Positions 1 to 7,878 of a DNA stretch of 10,707 nt are shown piece after piece; the stretch's first letter is position 1, and each line of letters opens with the position of its first letter. The notes beneath the pieces are model-generated. The model was not told where the DNA came from and did no database searches. It saw only the letters and a program-made list of their open reading frames with translations. Both the position numbers and the translations under genes were made by a program. Location: contig CAIYCP010000181.1 in the NCBI GenBank assembly GCA_903924715.1, positions 1 through 10,707 on the forward strand, in the 5' to 3' direction. This DNA is from an uncultured beta proteobacterium (lineage in GTDB: Bacteria; Pseudomonadota; Gammaproteobacteria; Burkholderiales; Burkholderiaceae_B).

Positions 1-9
1 AATTCACTA

Positions 10-31
10 ACAAAAACTAGAGAGGCGAGCC
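10..31 (-). terminator. Possible terminator: SRP RNA terminal helix plus T-run
   Basis: The GC-rich terminal helix of the SRP RNA ends at 24. A run of five T follows on the minus strand (16-12), seven bases further on. The helix of the RNA itself could serve as the terminator hairpin. The gap between helix and T-run is larger than ideal, so processing of a longer transcript is equally possible. Confidence 0.35.
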
Positions 32-118
32 TGACTTCGGCACTGTTTCTGCACGACTATGGCTGCTTCGTTCCCGACCTGACCAGATTTGCCGCCGAAC
101 CATGCGAAGGGGCCCGCC
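24..118 (-). ncRNA. ffs: 4.5S signal recognition particle RNA (small bacterial SRP RNA)
   Basis: This is the RNA part of the signal recognition particle, which with the Ffh protein targets ribosomes making inner-membrane proteins to FtsY and the Sec translocon. On the minus strand the conserved helix-8 core is present: GGTCAGGTC, then a GGAA tetraloop, then GAAGCAGCC (about 85-61). The ends pair as a terminal helix, GGCGGGCC (118-111) with GGCTCGCC (31-24), including one G-U pair. The roughly 95-base length fits the small bacterial class. The pair closing the tetraloop is G-C rather than the C-G of E. coli, a change that keeps pairing. The gene starts about 11 bases after the AddA-like stop codon and in the same direction. 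The exact ends are inferred from the helix and could shift by a few bases. Confidence 0.92.
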
Positions 119-125
119 AGACACC

Positions 126-134
126 ATTCTAGCA
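126..134 (-). promoter_or_regulatory. Extended -10 promoter candidate for the SRP RNA
   Basis: On the minus strand the bases TGCTAGAAT form an extended -10 element (TGn followed by TAGAAT, 5 of 6 matches to TATAAT). Seven bases separate it from position 118, the predicted 5' end of the SRP RNA, which is the normal distance to a start site. I see no good -35 hexamer 16-18 bases upstream, which is common for extended -10 promoters. TGC TAG is also the last sense codon (Cys) and the stop codon of the AddA-like gene. The match is seen in the sequence; promoter activity is inferred. Confidence 0.5.
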
Positions 135-3100
135 GGGCTTGCCCATTGCTAGCGGTTCAAAATCAAACCATAGGTCATCTCTTGGAAAATAAAGCGCCGC
201 ACGCACGGCGTGGCCATCCAGCGCACCGACCTGTTCACAATAGCCTTGTAACTGTTTTGCGTAGCGTGAAAGCATGCGCTGACCAAAGCTAGCAGGCGTT
301 TCGGCCTTTAACGGTCGACCCGTTTTGTAATCGACCACCAACCAACCACGCTCATCTTGCACGACCAAATCCAACACCGACACCTTGCCGCTCTCATCGA
401 GCAATGCCCACTCGCGATACGCGCCGAGCTGACTAAGCAACCATTGGCCCCGGTCGTGCGTCAACATTGCAACCAAGGTTTCGATCACCTCTTGCACCGC
501 AGCTGCCAACTCGGGCGCCGGCACGCCCGCTTGAATACATTGTCGTTCGATCCGTTTGCGTTGCTCAAGCAACTTTACCTCTGACCACTGCGCAACACCT
601 TCGCGACCGATATGATCCAGCCAAGCATGGGTCAAGGTACCCAAAACGCGCTCGTGGGTTTTCACGCTTGGCCAGACATAGGCCGCATTAAAGCCGGGGG
701 CCACAGGCGCAGCCTCTACAGCGGGTGCAACTTCTGTGCGACGAACGAACGGGCCCGCTTGATAAAACGGCATTGCCTTTGAGTCGTGATCGGGCCGCCT
801 TTCGATCGTCGGGATCGAGGTGTGATCCCAACTCGACCAAAGCCGCTTGAGTAAACTGCCCTGACGCGGTTCGGCCACCTCAAGTACCTGACTTGACAGA
901 CTCAAATCCGCCACAAGATGCAAAACCTCTTTGGCACGCGTAGCCGCCACGTATAACAACCGATCAATTTCATATTCGCCTCGACGCTTTTCTCGCTCGG
1001 CTAGATATTTAGCAATCGGATCTTGCTCTTTACTGGCTCTCGCTTTAATCGGGCCGAGCATCAGACGAGAACCCACCTGCTCAAAACGCAGTAAAGGCGC
1101 CTCATCAGAAGCTGGGCCGCGCTGCAGACCGTAAAGGATGACCGTCTCAAATTGCAGTCCCTTGCATTTATGCATGGTCATCACTTCAACTGCACGCACG
1201 TGCGGATCAGGCGAGGCGTACAGTTTAGTTAAACGCTCTTGCAGTATGTCGATCTCAAGTGCCCCATACGGGGCAAGGCTTTCAATCAGCGCAAATAAGC
1301 TCTCTGCATCTTGCAAGTCTGCCTCGGAGTCTGCCAAAGCGGGGCCGGCCAGCGCTCTCCATACCTCTTCGAGACGCGCGGCAAAAGGCTGCACATCATC
1401 TTGGCTCATGGCTTGAAGCAAGATCTGCGCCGTTGCACGCAAACGCTCAAACTCCGCAGGACGCAAGACCTGTTGCGCCAAGCACAATCCGCTGGAGGGA
1501 TGAGACTCGAGTGCTGAACGCAAAATGTCTGGCACTGTCTGACGGTGGTTCGCAAACAAACCATGCAGACTTTCAAGCATCAATCCACAGTAGGGAGAAC
1601 GCAAGACTGATATCCAGGCTAGTCGGTCCGCAGGATGGGTCAGTGCGCGTGCGATTTGCACCAAATCAACGACGTACGGACGTTGATGCAAGGGCACCAA
1701 TTCAACTGCCCGACAGGGAATCCCAGCGCGTTGAAGCAATTGAGTCACGTCTAACAAATGCGAACGCGCACGCACCAAGATTGCAACCGGATGTTTGTGA
1801 TCAGGTCGACCGAAGTCTTCTAGCGCCTGCCGCGCAAGCTCGACCACTCTTTGTTGCGACGCTTGTCGATCTTCAGGCAAAAAAGAATGGTACTGCACGG
1901 CCTGCGCAATTGTTTCACCCTTGAAAGCCACCGACTGGGCATACGAAATTGCGCCAATCTCTGGGTCATCTACTTCAGGAAACATGGGTGTAAAGGTTGC
2001 ATTGACCCACTGAACAATTTTGCCTTGAGAACGAAAGTTATCCGTGAGCTGCAGACACGTCAAAGGCAGGCCTTCCAGACCTTGGTCTCGCACCTTGATA
2101 AATAAACTCACATCTGCTTTGCGAAACCGATAAATCGATTGCATTGGGTCTCCGACCAAGAACACACTGCGTCCATCGTCTGGTTGCCAACCCGAGGTTA
2201 ATTTCTTAATCAATGAAATCTGAGAAAGGCTCGTGTCCTGAAATTCGTCGATCAGTAAGTGCTGAATACTCGCATCAAGCTTTAGCAAAAGTTCGCTGGG
2301 ATCATCGGCGTAGCCAAGCGCCATATCGGCTCGACGCGCAATTTCGATAAAGTCCACCTCGCCTGCTTGTATAAAACGCAACGTCAATTGACCTGCGGCC
2401 AACTTTAAACACGCAATCTGCGCCTCAATAATCTCGCGCTGCGCTGGAGTAAACTGGTATTGAGGAATGTTCGTCACTTGCGCCAAACGACGTAACCACT
2501 CGGGTGGCTCACCCCGGTCGTGTTCGGATGGCCGATGTGCCTCGAGCCAGCCTACGAGCTCTGCCTTGGCTTGCTTAAACTCTGCACCCGCCGGGAACCC
2601 TTGATTAACAGTAATCGTCTTTCTGAGCTGCCCTTTGTCCGTCAATAACAAAGCGGCTAAACCCTGCCAGCGCTGTAAGTCATCGAACGTCGCCTCGAAC
2701 GACTCACCAGCCCAATCGAGTAAAGCACCAATCGGGCTCTCTGAGTCTGCCTCAAGCAAATTATTGGCGGCAATCGAACCAAGCGGCCCTAATTCATGCG
2801 CCCAGTTTTCAGGCATGGCTTCGAGCAACTGGCGAAGATCTTGTTCAATGGCTTGGCACAAGTTTTGCTCAAGCGCTTTATGATCGTCGCTTCGCTCCAT
2901 ATGAGGCAGCCACTGATCGCGTTGACTCAACATGTCCGCGAGTGCATCACGCGCAGCGGCCACATCCAAATCCATATGATCCAGTAAGCGCTTGACTTCA
3001 GCTTGCGCGCCCGCCATCTCAAGGGTTGCGCTGGCCGCAGCAAGATAATGCGGTCGGGCGTCCTCAGCGATTTTAGGCACCCCACCCATCGAGGACATCC

Positions 3101-3500
3101 AAGGCATCGCGCGCACCAGCGAAGCACAAAAAGAGTCAATGGTGCGAATTGTCAAACGAGCGGGATATTGCAAAATATTCCATTCGTACTCTTGATCACG
3201 CACGAGTGCACGACGTGCCATTTCCCAACTACGACGCTCATGCTCAAGCAATGGCGGGGTATCGATCAATCCCTTGGCAAGCTTCTCAAGCACACGCTCA
3301 TGCATCTCGGCCGCAGCTTTACGGGTAAACGTAATGGCGACGATTTCCTCTGGTCGCTTAACGGTGCTCAGCAAAGCAAGGATTCGATCGGTGAGCAGCT
3401 CTGTTTTGCCAGAGCCTGCGGGCGCCTGCACTAAAAAAGAGCGGCTTGGATCAATGGCTTGCATTCGAATCGCTGCATCGCGCGGTTGCCTTTCACTCAT
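129..3500 (-). CDS. AddA-like (UvrD/RecB family) helicase-nuclease for double-strand break repair
   Basis: This is a superfamily 1 ATP-dependent DNA helicase with a C-terminal RecB-type nuclease, expected to work with the AddB-like protein encoded just upstream to unwind and resect double-strand breaks for RecA loading. Numbered from the start at 3500 (1123 residues): Walker A APAGSGKT (26-33), motif II DEFQDTS (418-424), motif III GDPMQSIYRFR (450-460), a TMHKCKGLQF motif V around H777, and YVAATRA motif VI (850-856). The nuclease domain has D1044, DYKTG (1057-1061, with D1057 and K1059) and Q1083/Y1087, so all key residues are present. I chose ATG 3500 because GAGG lies six bases before it and it overlaps the upstream stop by 8 bases. 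ATGs at 3518 and 3512 lack such a site; 3518 would give 1129 residues. It is closer to AddA than RecB because of the AddB-like partner and the absence of a RecC/RecD set in view. Confidence 0.93.
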   Translation of the reverse strand: MSERQPRDAAIRMQAIDPSRSFLVQAPAGSGKTELLTDRILALLSTVKRPEEIVAITFTRKAAAEMHERVLEKLAKGLIDTPPLLEHERRSWEMARRALVRDQEYEWNILQYPARLTIRTIDSFCASLVRAMPWMSSMGGVPKIAEDARPHYLAAASATLEMAGAQAEVKRLLDHMDLDVAAARDALADMLSQRDQWLPHMERSDDHKALEQNLCQAIEQDLRQLLEAMPENWAHELGPLGSIAANNLLEADSESPIGALLDWAGESFEATFDDLQRWQGLAALLLTDKGQLRKTITVNQGFPAGAEFKQAKAELVGWLEAHRPSEHDRGEPPEWLRRLAQVTNIPQYQFTPAQREIIEAQIACLKLAAGQLTLRFIQAGEVDFIEIARRADMALGYADDPSELLLKLDASIQHLLIDEFQDTSLSQISLIKKLTSGWQPDDGRSVFLVGDPMQSIYRFRKADVSLFIKVRDQGLEGLPLTCLQLTDNFRSQGKIVQWVNATFTPMFPEVDDPEIGAISYAQSVAFKGETIAQAVQYHSFLPEDRQASQQRVVELARQALEDFGRPDHKHPVAILVRARSHLLDVTQLLQRAGIPCRAVELVPLHQRPYVVDLVQIARALTHPADRLAWISVLRSPYCGLMLESLHGLFANHRQTVPDILRSALESHPSSGLCLAQQVLRPAEFERLRATAQILLQAMSQDDVQPFAARLEEVWRALAGPALADSEADLQDAESLFALIESLAPYGALEIDILQERLTKLYASPDPHVRAVEVMTMHKCKGLQFETVILYGLQRGPASDEAPLLRFEQVGSRLMLGPIKARASKEQDPIAKYLAEREKRRGEYEIDRLLYVAATRAKEVLHLVADLSLSSQVLEVAEPRQGSLLKRLWSSWDHTSIPTIERRPDHDSKAMPFYQAGPFVRRTEVAPAVEAAPVAPGFNAAYVWPSVKTHERVLGTLTHAWLDHIGREGVAQWSEVKLLEQRKRIERQCIQAGVPAPELAAAVQEVIETLVAMLTHDRGQWLLSQLGAYREWALLDESGKVSVLDLVVQDERGWLVVDYKTGRPLKAETPASFGQRMLSRYAKQLQGYCEQVGALDGHAVRAALYFPRDDLWFDFEPLAMGKPC

Positions 3501-6180
3501 CGCTTGCCTCATCTTCATATAGGCGCAACAAGGGCAATACGTCGCAATGCTCTAAATCTGCTTTGTGCCAAGATTCGTTTAACGCATGACCCGAGGTAAA
3601 TTCAGTTGCTAATATTTCGATTGCAGCCTTAAGTCGGGCCAACAGCGCTTGCCAGTTTTCATCTTGATATTTTGCTTCTTCAAGGGTCTTGGGGCCTACT
3701 AAACCAAGACCTGCATTTTGGACCAACCCGGTCACAGCCGTTTCTTTTGAGTGCAACTGTACAAGCACTAAACCAGAAATTTTTTCGGGTGCGCGCTGCT
3801 CAACTTCTGAAGCAAGTCCAAGCATGGTCGCGTATGCAGGTACCTGTAAATTCAAAGGTCGCGGCGTTTTCCAATCAGCCAACACTTTAGGTAAGCTCGC
3901 GCCTGATTTGTAATCAATAATGACATGCTCTTGCTCATCACCGACAACATCTAGTCGATCTAAGCGTACGTCAAGCGTCAGTCCGTTTAGGTTGAGTTTG
4001 CGTTTTTGCTCAACCTCAACGACCTTAAAAGGTAGGCGTTGCTCTTCTAGCGCAAGCCACTGTCGCACAACCGAGATACCCCGCTCAATTTCAAGTCGTT
4101 GTAACGTTGCGCCAAAAGCCTGTAACTCTTTACGACCCACTTCACTTGCAATGCGCTCAAGTTGTACGTCAAGTGTTTGGCTCATCACAGCAGCGTGCAG
4201 GGTCTCTTGATCACGCAGCTCTTCCCACACGCGCTGCAAGACTCCATGCAAAAAAAGACCTCGCTGCATTTTGTAGGCGAGCTCGGTATAGGCCGGCAAG
4301 CCTCGCACACCTAATCGATGCCGGATAAAGGCCCATAACGGGTTACGCGCTTGAAGCTCAAGCAAGCCAATTCCACCTGAAATTGTTTCGTCGGGCCCAA
4401 CATGAGGGCCTTGGTCGTCGCGCACCCGTTCAATCGACGGAGGTAGCAAGGGGGGCGCCACGGGTGTCCAGCAATCTGCACTAGGTTCAAACGGCCTGAT
4501 CAGCGGAGAAGGTCGCAAGGCACGCTCGCCTTCAAATAACGCCGAGCTCAGTACGATGCTTGGCGCAGTCTGGCAAAGATTCGCAAAGATTTGTTCGGCC
4601 CACTGACGCTCACGCTCGGGGGTCGCACGCGGCGCTTGGGCCTGACGCAAGGCCGCAATTGGAATAAAGGGATTGGGCTTAGCGACAGCGGGCAATACTT
4701 CATCGGTTAAACCCAATAACCATATTGCATCCCACTGCCCACCTTCGGCCTCGAGCAGGCCCAATACATCTAAACGTGCATCGGCCGCACGCTGTGGTTG
4801 AAACAAGGTGCTGCGCGCAAGTCGATTCAAGAGCTTTAAGGCGTCACCTGCCGTGACGACATGAAGCACTGCAGAGAGCGCTTCAAAACGTTCAAACAAA
4901 CCATCAAGCGCTTCCACCACTTGAAAAGCTGCAGAACTTTGCTGACCACGTCCTGGAAAGCCGAGTAATGCCAGCGTGGCACGAAAGCAGCCCGACCACA
5001 GATGGATCGGGGCACGCGAAGGCATCGTCTGCCAATCTTGCCAGGCGCGCTGCCAAGCAGGCGATAGCTGCTCAAGCTTTGAAACTGCAGCCGTCCAATT
5101 GGCAAGATTCACATGGTTCAGATAGTTTTGGCGCCAACGCGCATCAATCAATGCGCGCGCTCCCATTTCAGCATCGTGACCAATGCAGTGGCCTGCTAGC
5201 AAGGCGGCACTGAGCTCAGCAGGTGCTCCTCCGTTTTGCTCTTTCATTAATACAAAGGTGCGCAGCCAGGCTAACGCAGCGCGCCCAGCCTCCCAATCTG
5301 CCAAGGGTCGAGCGACGGCCACGTTAAACGTATGTTCGGGTTCACCTTGCGCATTGCTCAGCACACGCCTCAACACACGACGCGCAAACGGGGCTTGTGA
5401 ATCCAGCGCAATCGCAACGATCGCGAAACGACCTTCCGGATTCGACTCAAGTTGAGCGCGTGCCCAGTGCGCGGCCGCCAGCCATTCAGTTTGGGCAGTC
5501 GCGCATACCAAACGTGTGGGGGTCCCCTGCTGCGCAGTCGGCTCACGCAGCACCCTCAGCGCAACACCCCGAGCCAACAACGCCTCAAGCAAGCGCCCCA
5601 TTCGTGGTGAGATTTCAGTAAAGCCCGCCAAAACGATATTGCGCGGCAAAACCAATCCCGCCTCGATGTGTTGTATGAGACGCGTCACCGCTAAATTTGG
5701 ATCAAGCGCATCCTGAGCGTGCAACCGACTGCGGAACGCATCGCGCCAGCGTAAAAAACTCTCGTACTCCTCATTGACCGAAGATGGGTTCACCGTGATA
5801 TCCCATTCATCGATCAACTGATCGGCTTGCATCGCGCTTGCAGCAGCCTGCCTCACATCAATGAGCACCCGCTTTTCTTCAAGTCTCTCAATCACCTCGG
5901 CCCATACCGTCTGCGTGGCGAAACTATCGAGCAATAATGTGTGCGCAGTTAACCCTTCTTGAAAGACCGCACGCGCCAATTGCTGTGCCAACCAGCCAGA
6001 CCACGGGACCACAAGCGGCATTTGAGAAACGCGCTGCGCTTGACTGACCTGCGCGCGAGCCAGACTTTGAATCACCCGGCGCGCCAGTCGATTGTTGACG
6101 GTGAGAATGGTGGTGTCGCGTGGGGCGAGCTCCCCAAGCCCGACGTAGTCGATATTCAGTAACTCAGACAAATTTTGCAT
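3493..6180 (-). CDS. AddB-like PD-(D/E)XK nuclease, probable DNA repair protein
   Basis: The 895-residue protein resembles the roughly 900-residue AddB-related DNA repair family (TIGR03623 type, from memory). It is expected to be the second subunit of an AddAB-like break-resection complex. The N-terminus (NNRLARRVIQSLARAQ) lacks a Walker A motif, so this half is probably an inactive helicase fold. The C-terminal nuclease is intact by motif: a RG-L-H-L element near residue 640, LDR with D741, DYKSG 756-760 (D756, K758) and Q779/Y783. The cysteines that normally hold the AddB iron-sulfur cluster are mostly replaced: N613 in QARNPLWAF, then L876, C879 and L885. Its ATG lies nine bases after the small ORF stop with no visible Shine-Dalgarno site, which suggests translational coupling. 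It overlaps the AddA-like gene by 8 bases. Confidence 0.88.
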   Translation of the reverse strand: MQNLSELLNIDYVGLGELAPRDTTILTVNNRLARRVIQSLARAQVSQAQRVSQMPLVVPWSGWLAQQLARAVFQEGLTAHTLLLDSFATQTVWAEVIERLEEKRVLIDVRQAAASAMQADQLIDEWDITVNPSSVNEEYESFLRWRDAFRSRLHAQDALDPNLAVTRLIQHIEAGLVLPRNIVLAGFTEISPRMGRLLEALLARGVALRVLREPTAQQGTPTRLVCATAQTEWLAAAHWARAQLESNPEGRFAIVAIALDSQAPFARRVLRRVLSNAQGEPEHTFNVAVARPLADWEAGRAALAWLRTFVLMKEQNGGAPAELSAALLAGHCIGHDAEMGARALIDARWRQNYLNHVNLANWTAAVSKLEQLSPAWQRAWQDWQTMPSRAPIHLWSGCFRATLALLGFPGRGQQSSAAFQVVEALDGLFERFEALSAVLHVVTAGDALKLLNRLARSTLFQPQRAADARLDVLGLLEAEGGQWDAIWLLGLTDEVLPAVAKPNPFIPIAALRQAQAPRATPERERQWAEQIFANLCQTAPSIVLSSALFEGERALRPSPLIRPFEPSADCWTPVAPPLLPPSIERVRDDQGPHVGPDETISGGIGLLELQARNPLWAFIRHRLGVRGLPAYTELAYKMQRGLFLHGVLQRVWEELRDQETLHAAVMSQTLDVQLERIASEVGRKELQAFGATLQRLEIERGISVVRQWLALEEQRLPFKVVEVEQKRKLNLNGLTLDVRLDRLDVVGDEQEHVIIDYKSGASLPKVLADWKTPRPLNLQVPAYATMLGLASEVEQRAPEKISGLVLVQLHSKETAVTGLVQNAGLGLVGPKTLEEAKYQDENWQALLARLKAAIEILATEFTSGHALNESWHKADLEHCDVLPLLRLYEDEASDE

Positions 6181-6189
6181 AGGGGCGCG

Positions 6190-6339
6190 CTAAAAGCCGC
6201 ACATCGAGGCAATAGTTTCCCAGTTCAGGCGCATGCCCGCCGAGAAGTAGCCCAAAAAACCAACGCCCAGTACAGCAAAGAGCAACACAGCCAGACCAGT
6301 TCGCACCAAAACAGAGGCTTTGCGTGAAAGTGGCTGCAT
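6190..6339 (-). CDS. Possible small single-pass membrane protein (49 residues)
   Basis: I do not recognise this protein. It begins MQPLSRKASVLVRTG and has a basic N-terminus (three Arg and one Lys in the first 15 residues). One strongly hydrophobic segment of about 20 residues follows (roughly 14-34), then a short polar tail ending in MCGF. This is the layout of a single membrane span with the N-terminus in the cytoplasm by the positive-inside rule. The ATG lies nine bases after the MFS stop, and an AGG overlapping that stop sits eight bases before it as a weak ribosome binding site. The stop lies nine bases before the AddB-like start. Tight spacing and the clean hydrophobic profile support a real gene, but there is no homology evidence. 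Confidence 0.5.
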   Translation of the reverse strand: MQPLSRKASVLVRTGLAVLLFAVLGVGFLGYFSAGMRLNWETIASMCGF

Positions 6340-6348
6340 CCGCGTTAC

Positions 6349-7589
6349 CTAAGCCGGCTTAATCACGGCTTGAGCGTTGAGAGGCGTTTCTCGTACTGGC
6401 AAGTACAAGGCAGCAGCGATGAGAGATAACGCAACGCCAAGCCACCACACAAGATCGTAACTTCCCGTCAGAGTTTGAATACGTCCTCCAATCCAAACCC
6501 CACTGAAGCTGCCAAGTTGATGTCCCAGGAAGGTCATCCCCATAAGCGTTGCACCAAAACGCAGACCGTAAATATGCCCAATCAAGCCTTGCGTCAATGG
6601 AACGGTTCCTAACCAGAAAATCCCCATCCAACCTGCAAAGACATAGACCACCCAGGGCGAAGTCGGCATCACCAAAATCCAAATCAAACCCACCGAGCGC
6701 AAGGCATACAAGCCAGCCAGTAAATTCTTTTTGCTGTATACGCCACCAAGCTTGCCCGCGGTAAAGGAACCAAAGACATTAAACAAACCGATCAGACCGA
6801 TGGCAATCGCGCCCGTGCTGGCATTCAGCCCTTTATCGACCACAAACGCGGGCAAGTGCAACGTGATGAAAGCGGTATGAAAACCACAAACGAAGTAACC
6901 CCAAAAAATCAAATGAAACGTCGGGTGTTTCAGGGCCTGACTAATCGCTTGCAGCATCGACTGCTGAGGCCCTGTGCCCGGTCCAGGCGTCCCGCGCAAA
7001 AACCAAGCCAAGGGCAGTGTCATCGCGAGCGTGAGCGACAGCACCCAATAGGCTCCGGTCCAGTCAAGCGTGTCGATCAGTAATTGCCCCGTTGGCACGA
7101 CCAAAACTGCCCCAGCGATCCGCCAGCGCTCGCGATACCCATGGCAGTGCTGCGCAAAGAGATCGGCACCGTTCGCGCGATCACAGGCAAAATCACCGCA
7201 AACGTTGTACCGGCTTGCCCCAACCCAATCAGCAAACCCGCCGTCATATACAACTCAAATTCATTGCTCGAATATCTTGTACCCAATAAGCCTAGTGCGT
7301 ATAGCGCGGCACACAAGGCAATCGTGCGGCCAGCTCCCAGACGATCGGCCATCATGCCAGCCCCGATCGCACCAAAGCCCCAGGCGAGGTTTTGTATTGC
7401 GAAGGCCATCGAAAACACTTCGCGTCCCCATCCGCGCTCAAGGCCCATCGGTTGAATAAACAAGCCTATCGTGGCGCGTACACCCATGGCCAACAGCACA
7501 ATCAAGGTACCAATCAGGATGGTTCTGAGTGCAAGCGGATCATCAAGTAACTGCGGTTTAGGTGCTTCTGAGGTGTGCGTCTGCGTCAT
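6349..7589 (-). pseudogene. MFS transporter, interrupted by a one-base frameshift
   Basis: This encodes a 12-span major facilitator superfamily permease of about 413 residues if the frame is repaired. The substrate cannot be told from the sequence. The first part (ATG at 7589) runs in frame for 162 residues to GGSLGQF, carries the MFS motif A (MMADRLGAGR, after span 2), then meets a stop at 7077. The rest continues in the -1 frame from LVVPTGQLL to a TAG at 6349. The break lies in span 5 within a TTTT run (7106-7103 on this strand); one more T gives a continuous QFLVVPTGQ. So it is either a recent one-base deletion or a homopolymer sequencing error. The proteins on both sides look undecayed, which favours a recent event or an error. 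No clear Shine-Dalgarno site precedes 7589. It heads the minus-strand unit with the small ORF and the AddAB-like genes. Confidence 0.85.
7103..7106 (-). other. Frameshift site in the MFS gene (T4 run)
   Basis: On the coding strand the bases read CAG TTTT GGTCGTG. Adding one T would join the two reading frames without loss of any conserved residue. A programmed -1 slip is less likely: the context does not form the usual X-XXY-YYZ slippery heptamer, because the P-site TTT codon would re-pair with GTT. Confidence 0.8.
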
Positions 7590-7602
7590 CGTTGAACAGT
7601 GA

Positions 7603-7640
7603 GTGATTCTAATTTTTTGGACTGTGATTCAGAATCACAG
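7603..7640. promoter_or_regulatory. Operator candidate: 19-bp palindrome plus a third half-site
   Basis: Positions 7622-7640 form a perfect palindrome, CTGTGATTC-A-GAATCACAG, with 9-bp arms. The same half-site GTGATTC recurs at 7603-7609, exactly 21 bp (two helical turns) from its copy at 7624-7630. The whole block lies 14-51 bp upstream of the MFS start. A possible -10 hexamer TATGAT (7659-7654, minus strand) lies just upstream, which would put the palindrome over the early transcribed region, as for a repressor. The -35 is not convincing. The symmetry is seen; the regulator is unknown. Confidence 0.5.
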
Positions 7641-7672
7641 CAGGATGGCTATGATCATAACGAAAAGCATCC

Positions 7673-7710
7673 AGAAAAACCGCTCATCTTTGCGAAAAGT
7701 ATGGTTTTCT
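7673..7710 (-). terminator. Weak hairpin downstream of tRNA-Arg, possible terminator
   Basis: On the minus strand AGAAAACC (7710-7703) can pair with GGTTTTTCT (7681-7673), with one bulged T. The intervening bases contain a smaller CTTT-TCGC-AAAG hairpin. The stem is AT-rich and no separate T-run follows it, so this is only a weak candidate for the end of the tRNA transcript. Confidence 0.22.
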
Positions 7711-7720
7711 TTAGGTGCAA

Positions 7721-7795
7721 TGGTCCCGCCGACTGGAATCGAACCAGTGTCCCACGCTTAGGAGGCATGTGCACTATCCACTGTGCTACGGCGAG
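7721..7795 (-). tRNA. tRNA-Arg, anticodon CCT (reads AGG)
   Basis: The 75-base minus-strand sequence folds as a complete cloverleaf with an encoded CCA end. The acceptor stem is CTCGCCG with CGGCGGG (one G-U pair). The D arm is GCAC/GTGC. The anticodon stem is CATGC/GCGTG with loop CTCCTAA, giving anticodon CCT. The variable loop is 4 bases. The T arm is ACTGG/CCAGT with loop TTCGATT, followed by discriminator A and CCA. It lies 83 bases downstream of xerD in the same direction. I see no truncated tRNA copy that would mark an integrated element. Confidence 0.96.
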
Positions 7796-7878
7796 AATTT
7801 GACTCGCAACCAGGCAAGTTCTGCTGCCTTGCACGCTAGTTTAACAAGCGCCAGCACTTTAGCTGAATGCCTGCCCGC

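Noticed and set aside
89..292. 67-codon open frame on the plus strand near the left edge
   Set aside because: It lies across the SRP RNA gene and the 3' end of the AddA-like gene on the other strand and has no recognisable feature.
1259..1924. 221-codon open frame on the plus strand, antisense to the AddA-like gene
   Set aside because: The minus strand carries all helicase motifs in one unbroken frame; the plus-strand frame has low-complexity composition and no recognisable domain.
7077..7109. Programmed -1 frameshift in the MFS gene
   Set aside because: There is no slippery heptamer in the right frame, and programmed slipping in the middle of a membrane span of a transporter would be without known parallel; a one-base deletion is simpler.
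7622..7640. Palindrome read as a CRP site or as an intrinsic terminator
   Set aside because: TGTGA and TCACA are separated by 7 bases rather than the 6 of CRP sites, and no T-run follows the palindrome on either strand.
7813..7834. Short hairpin between xerD and the tRNA as a terminator
   Set aside because: Only 5 bp of uninterrupted stem and no T-run on the minus strand.
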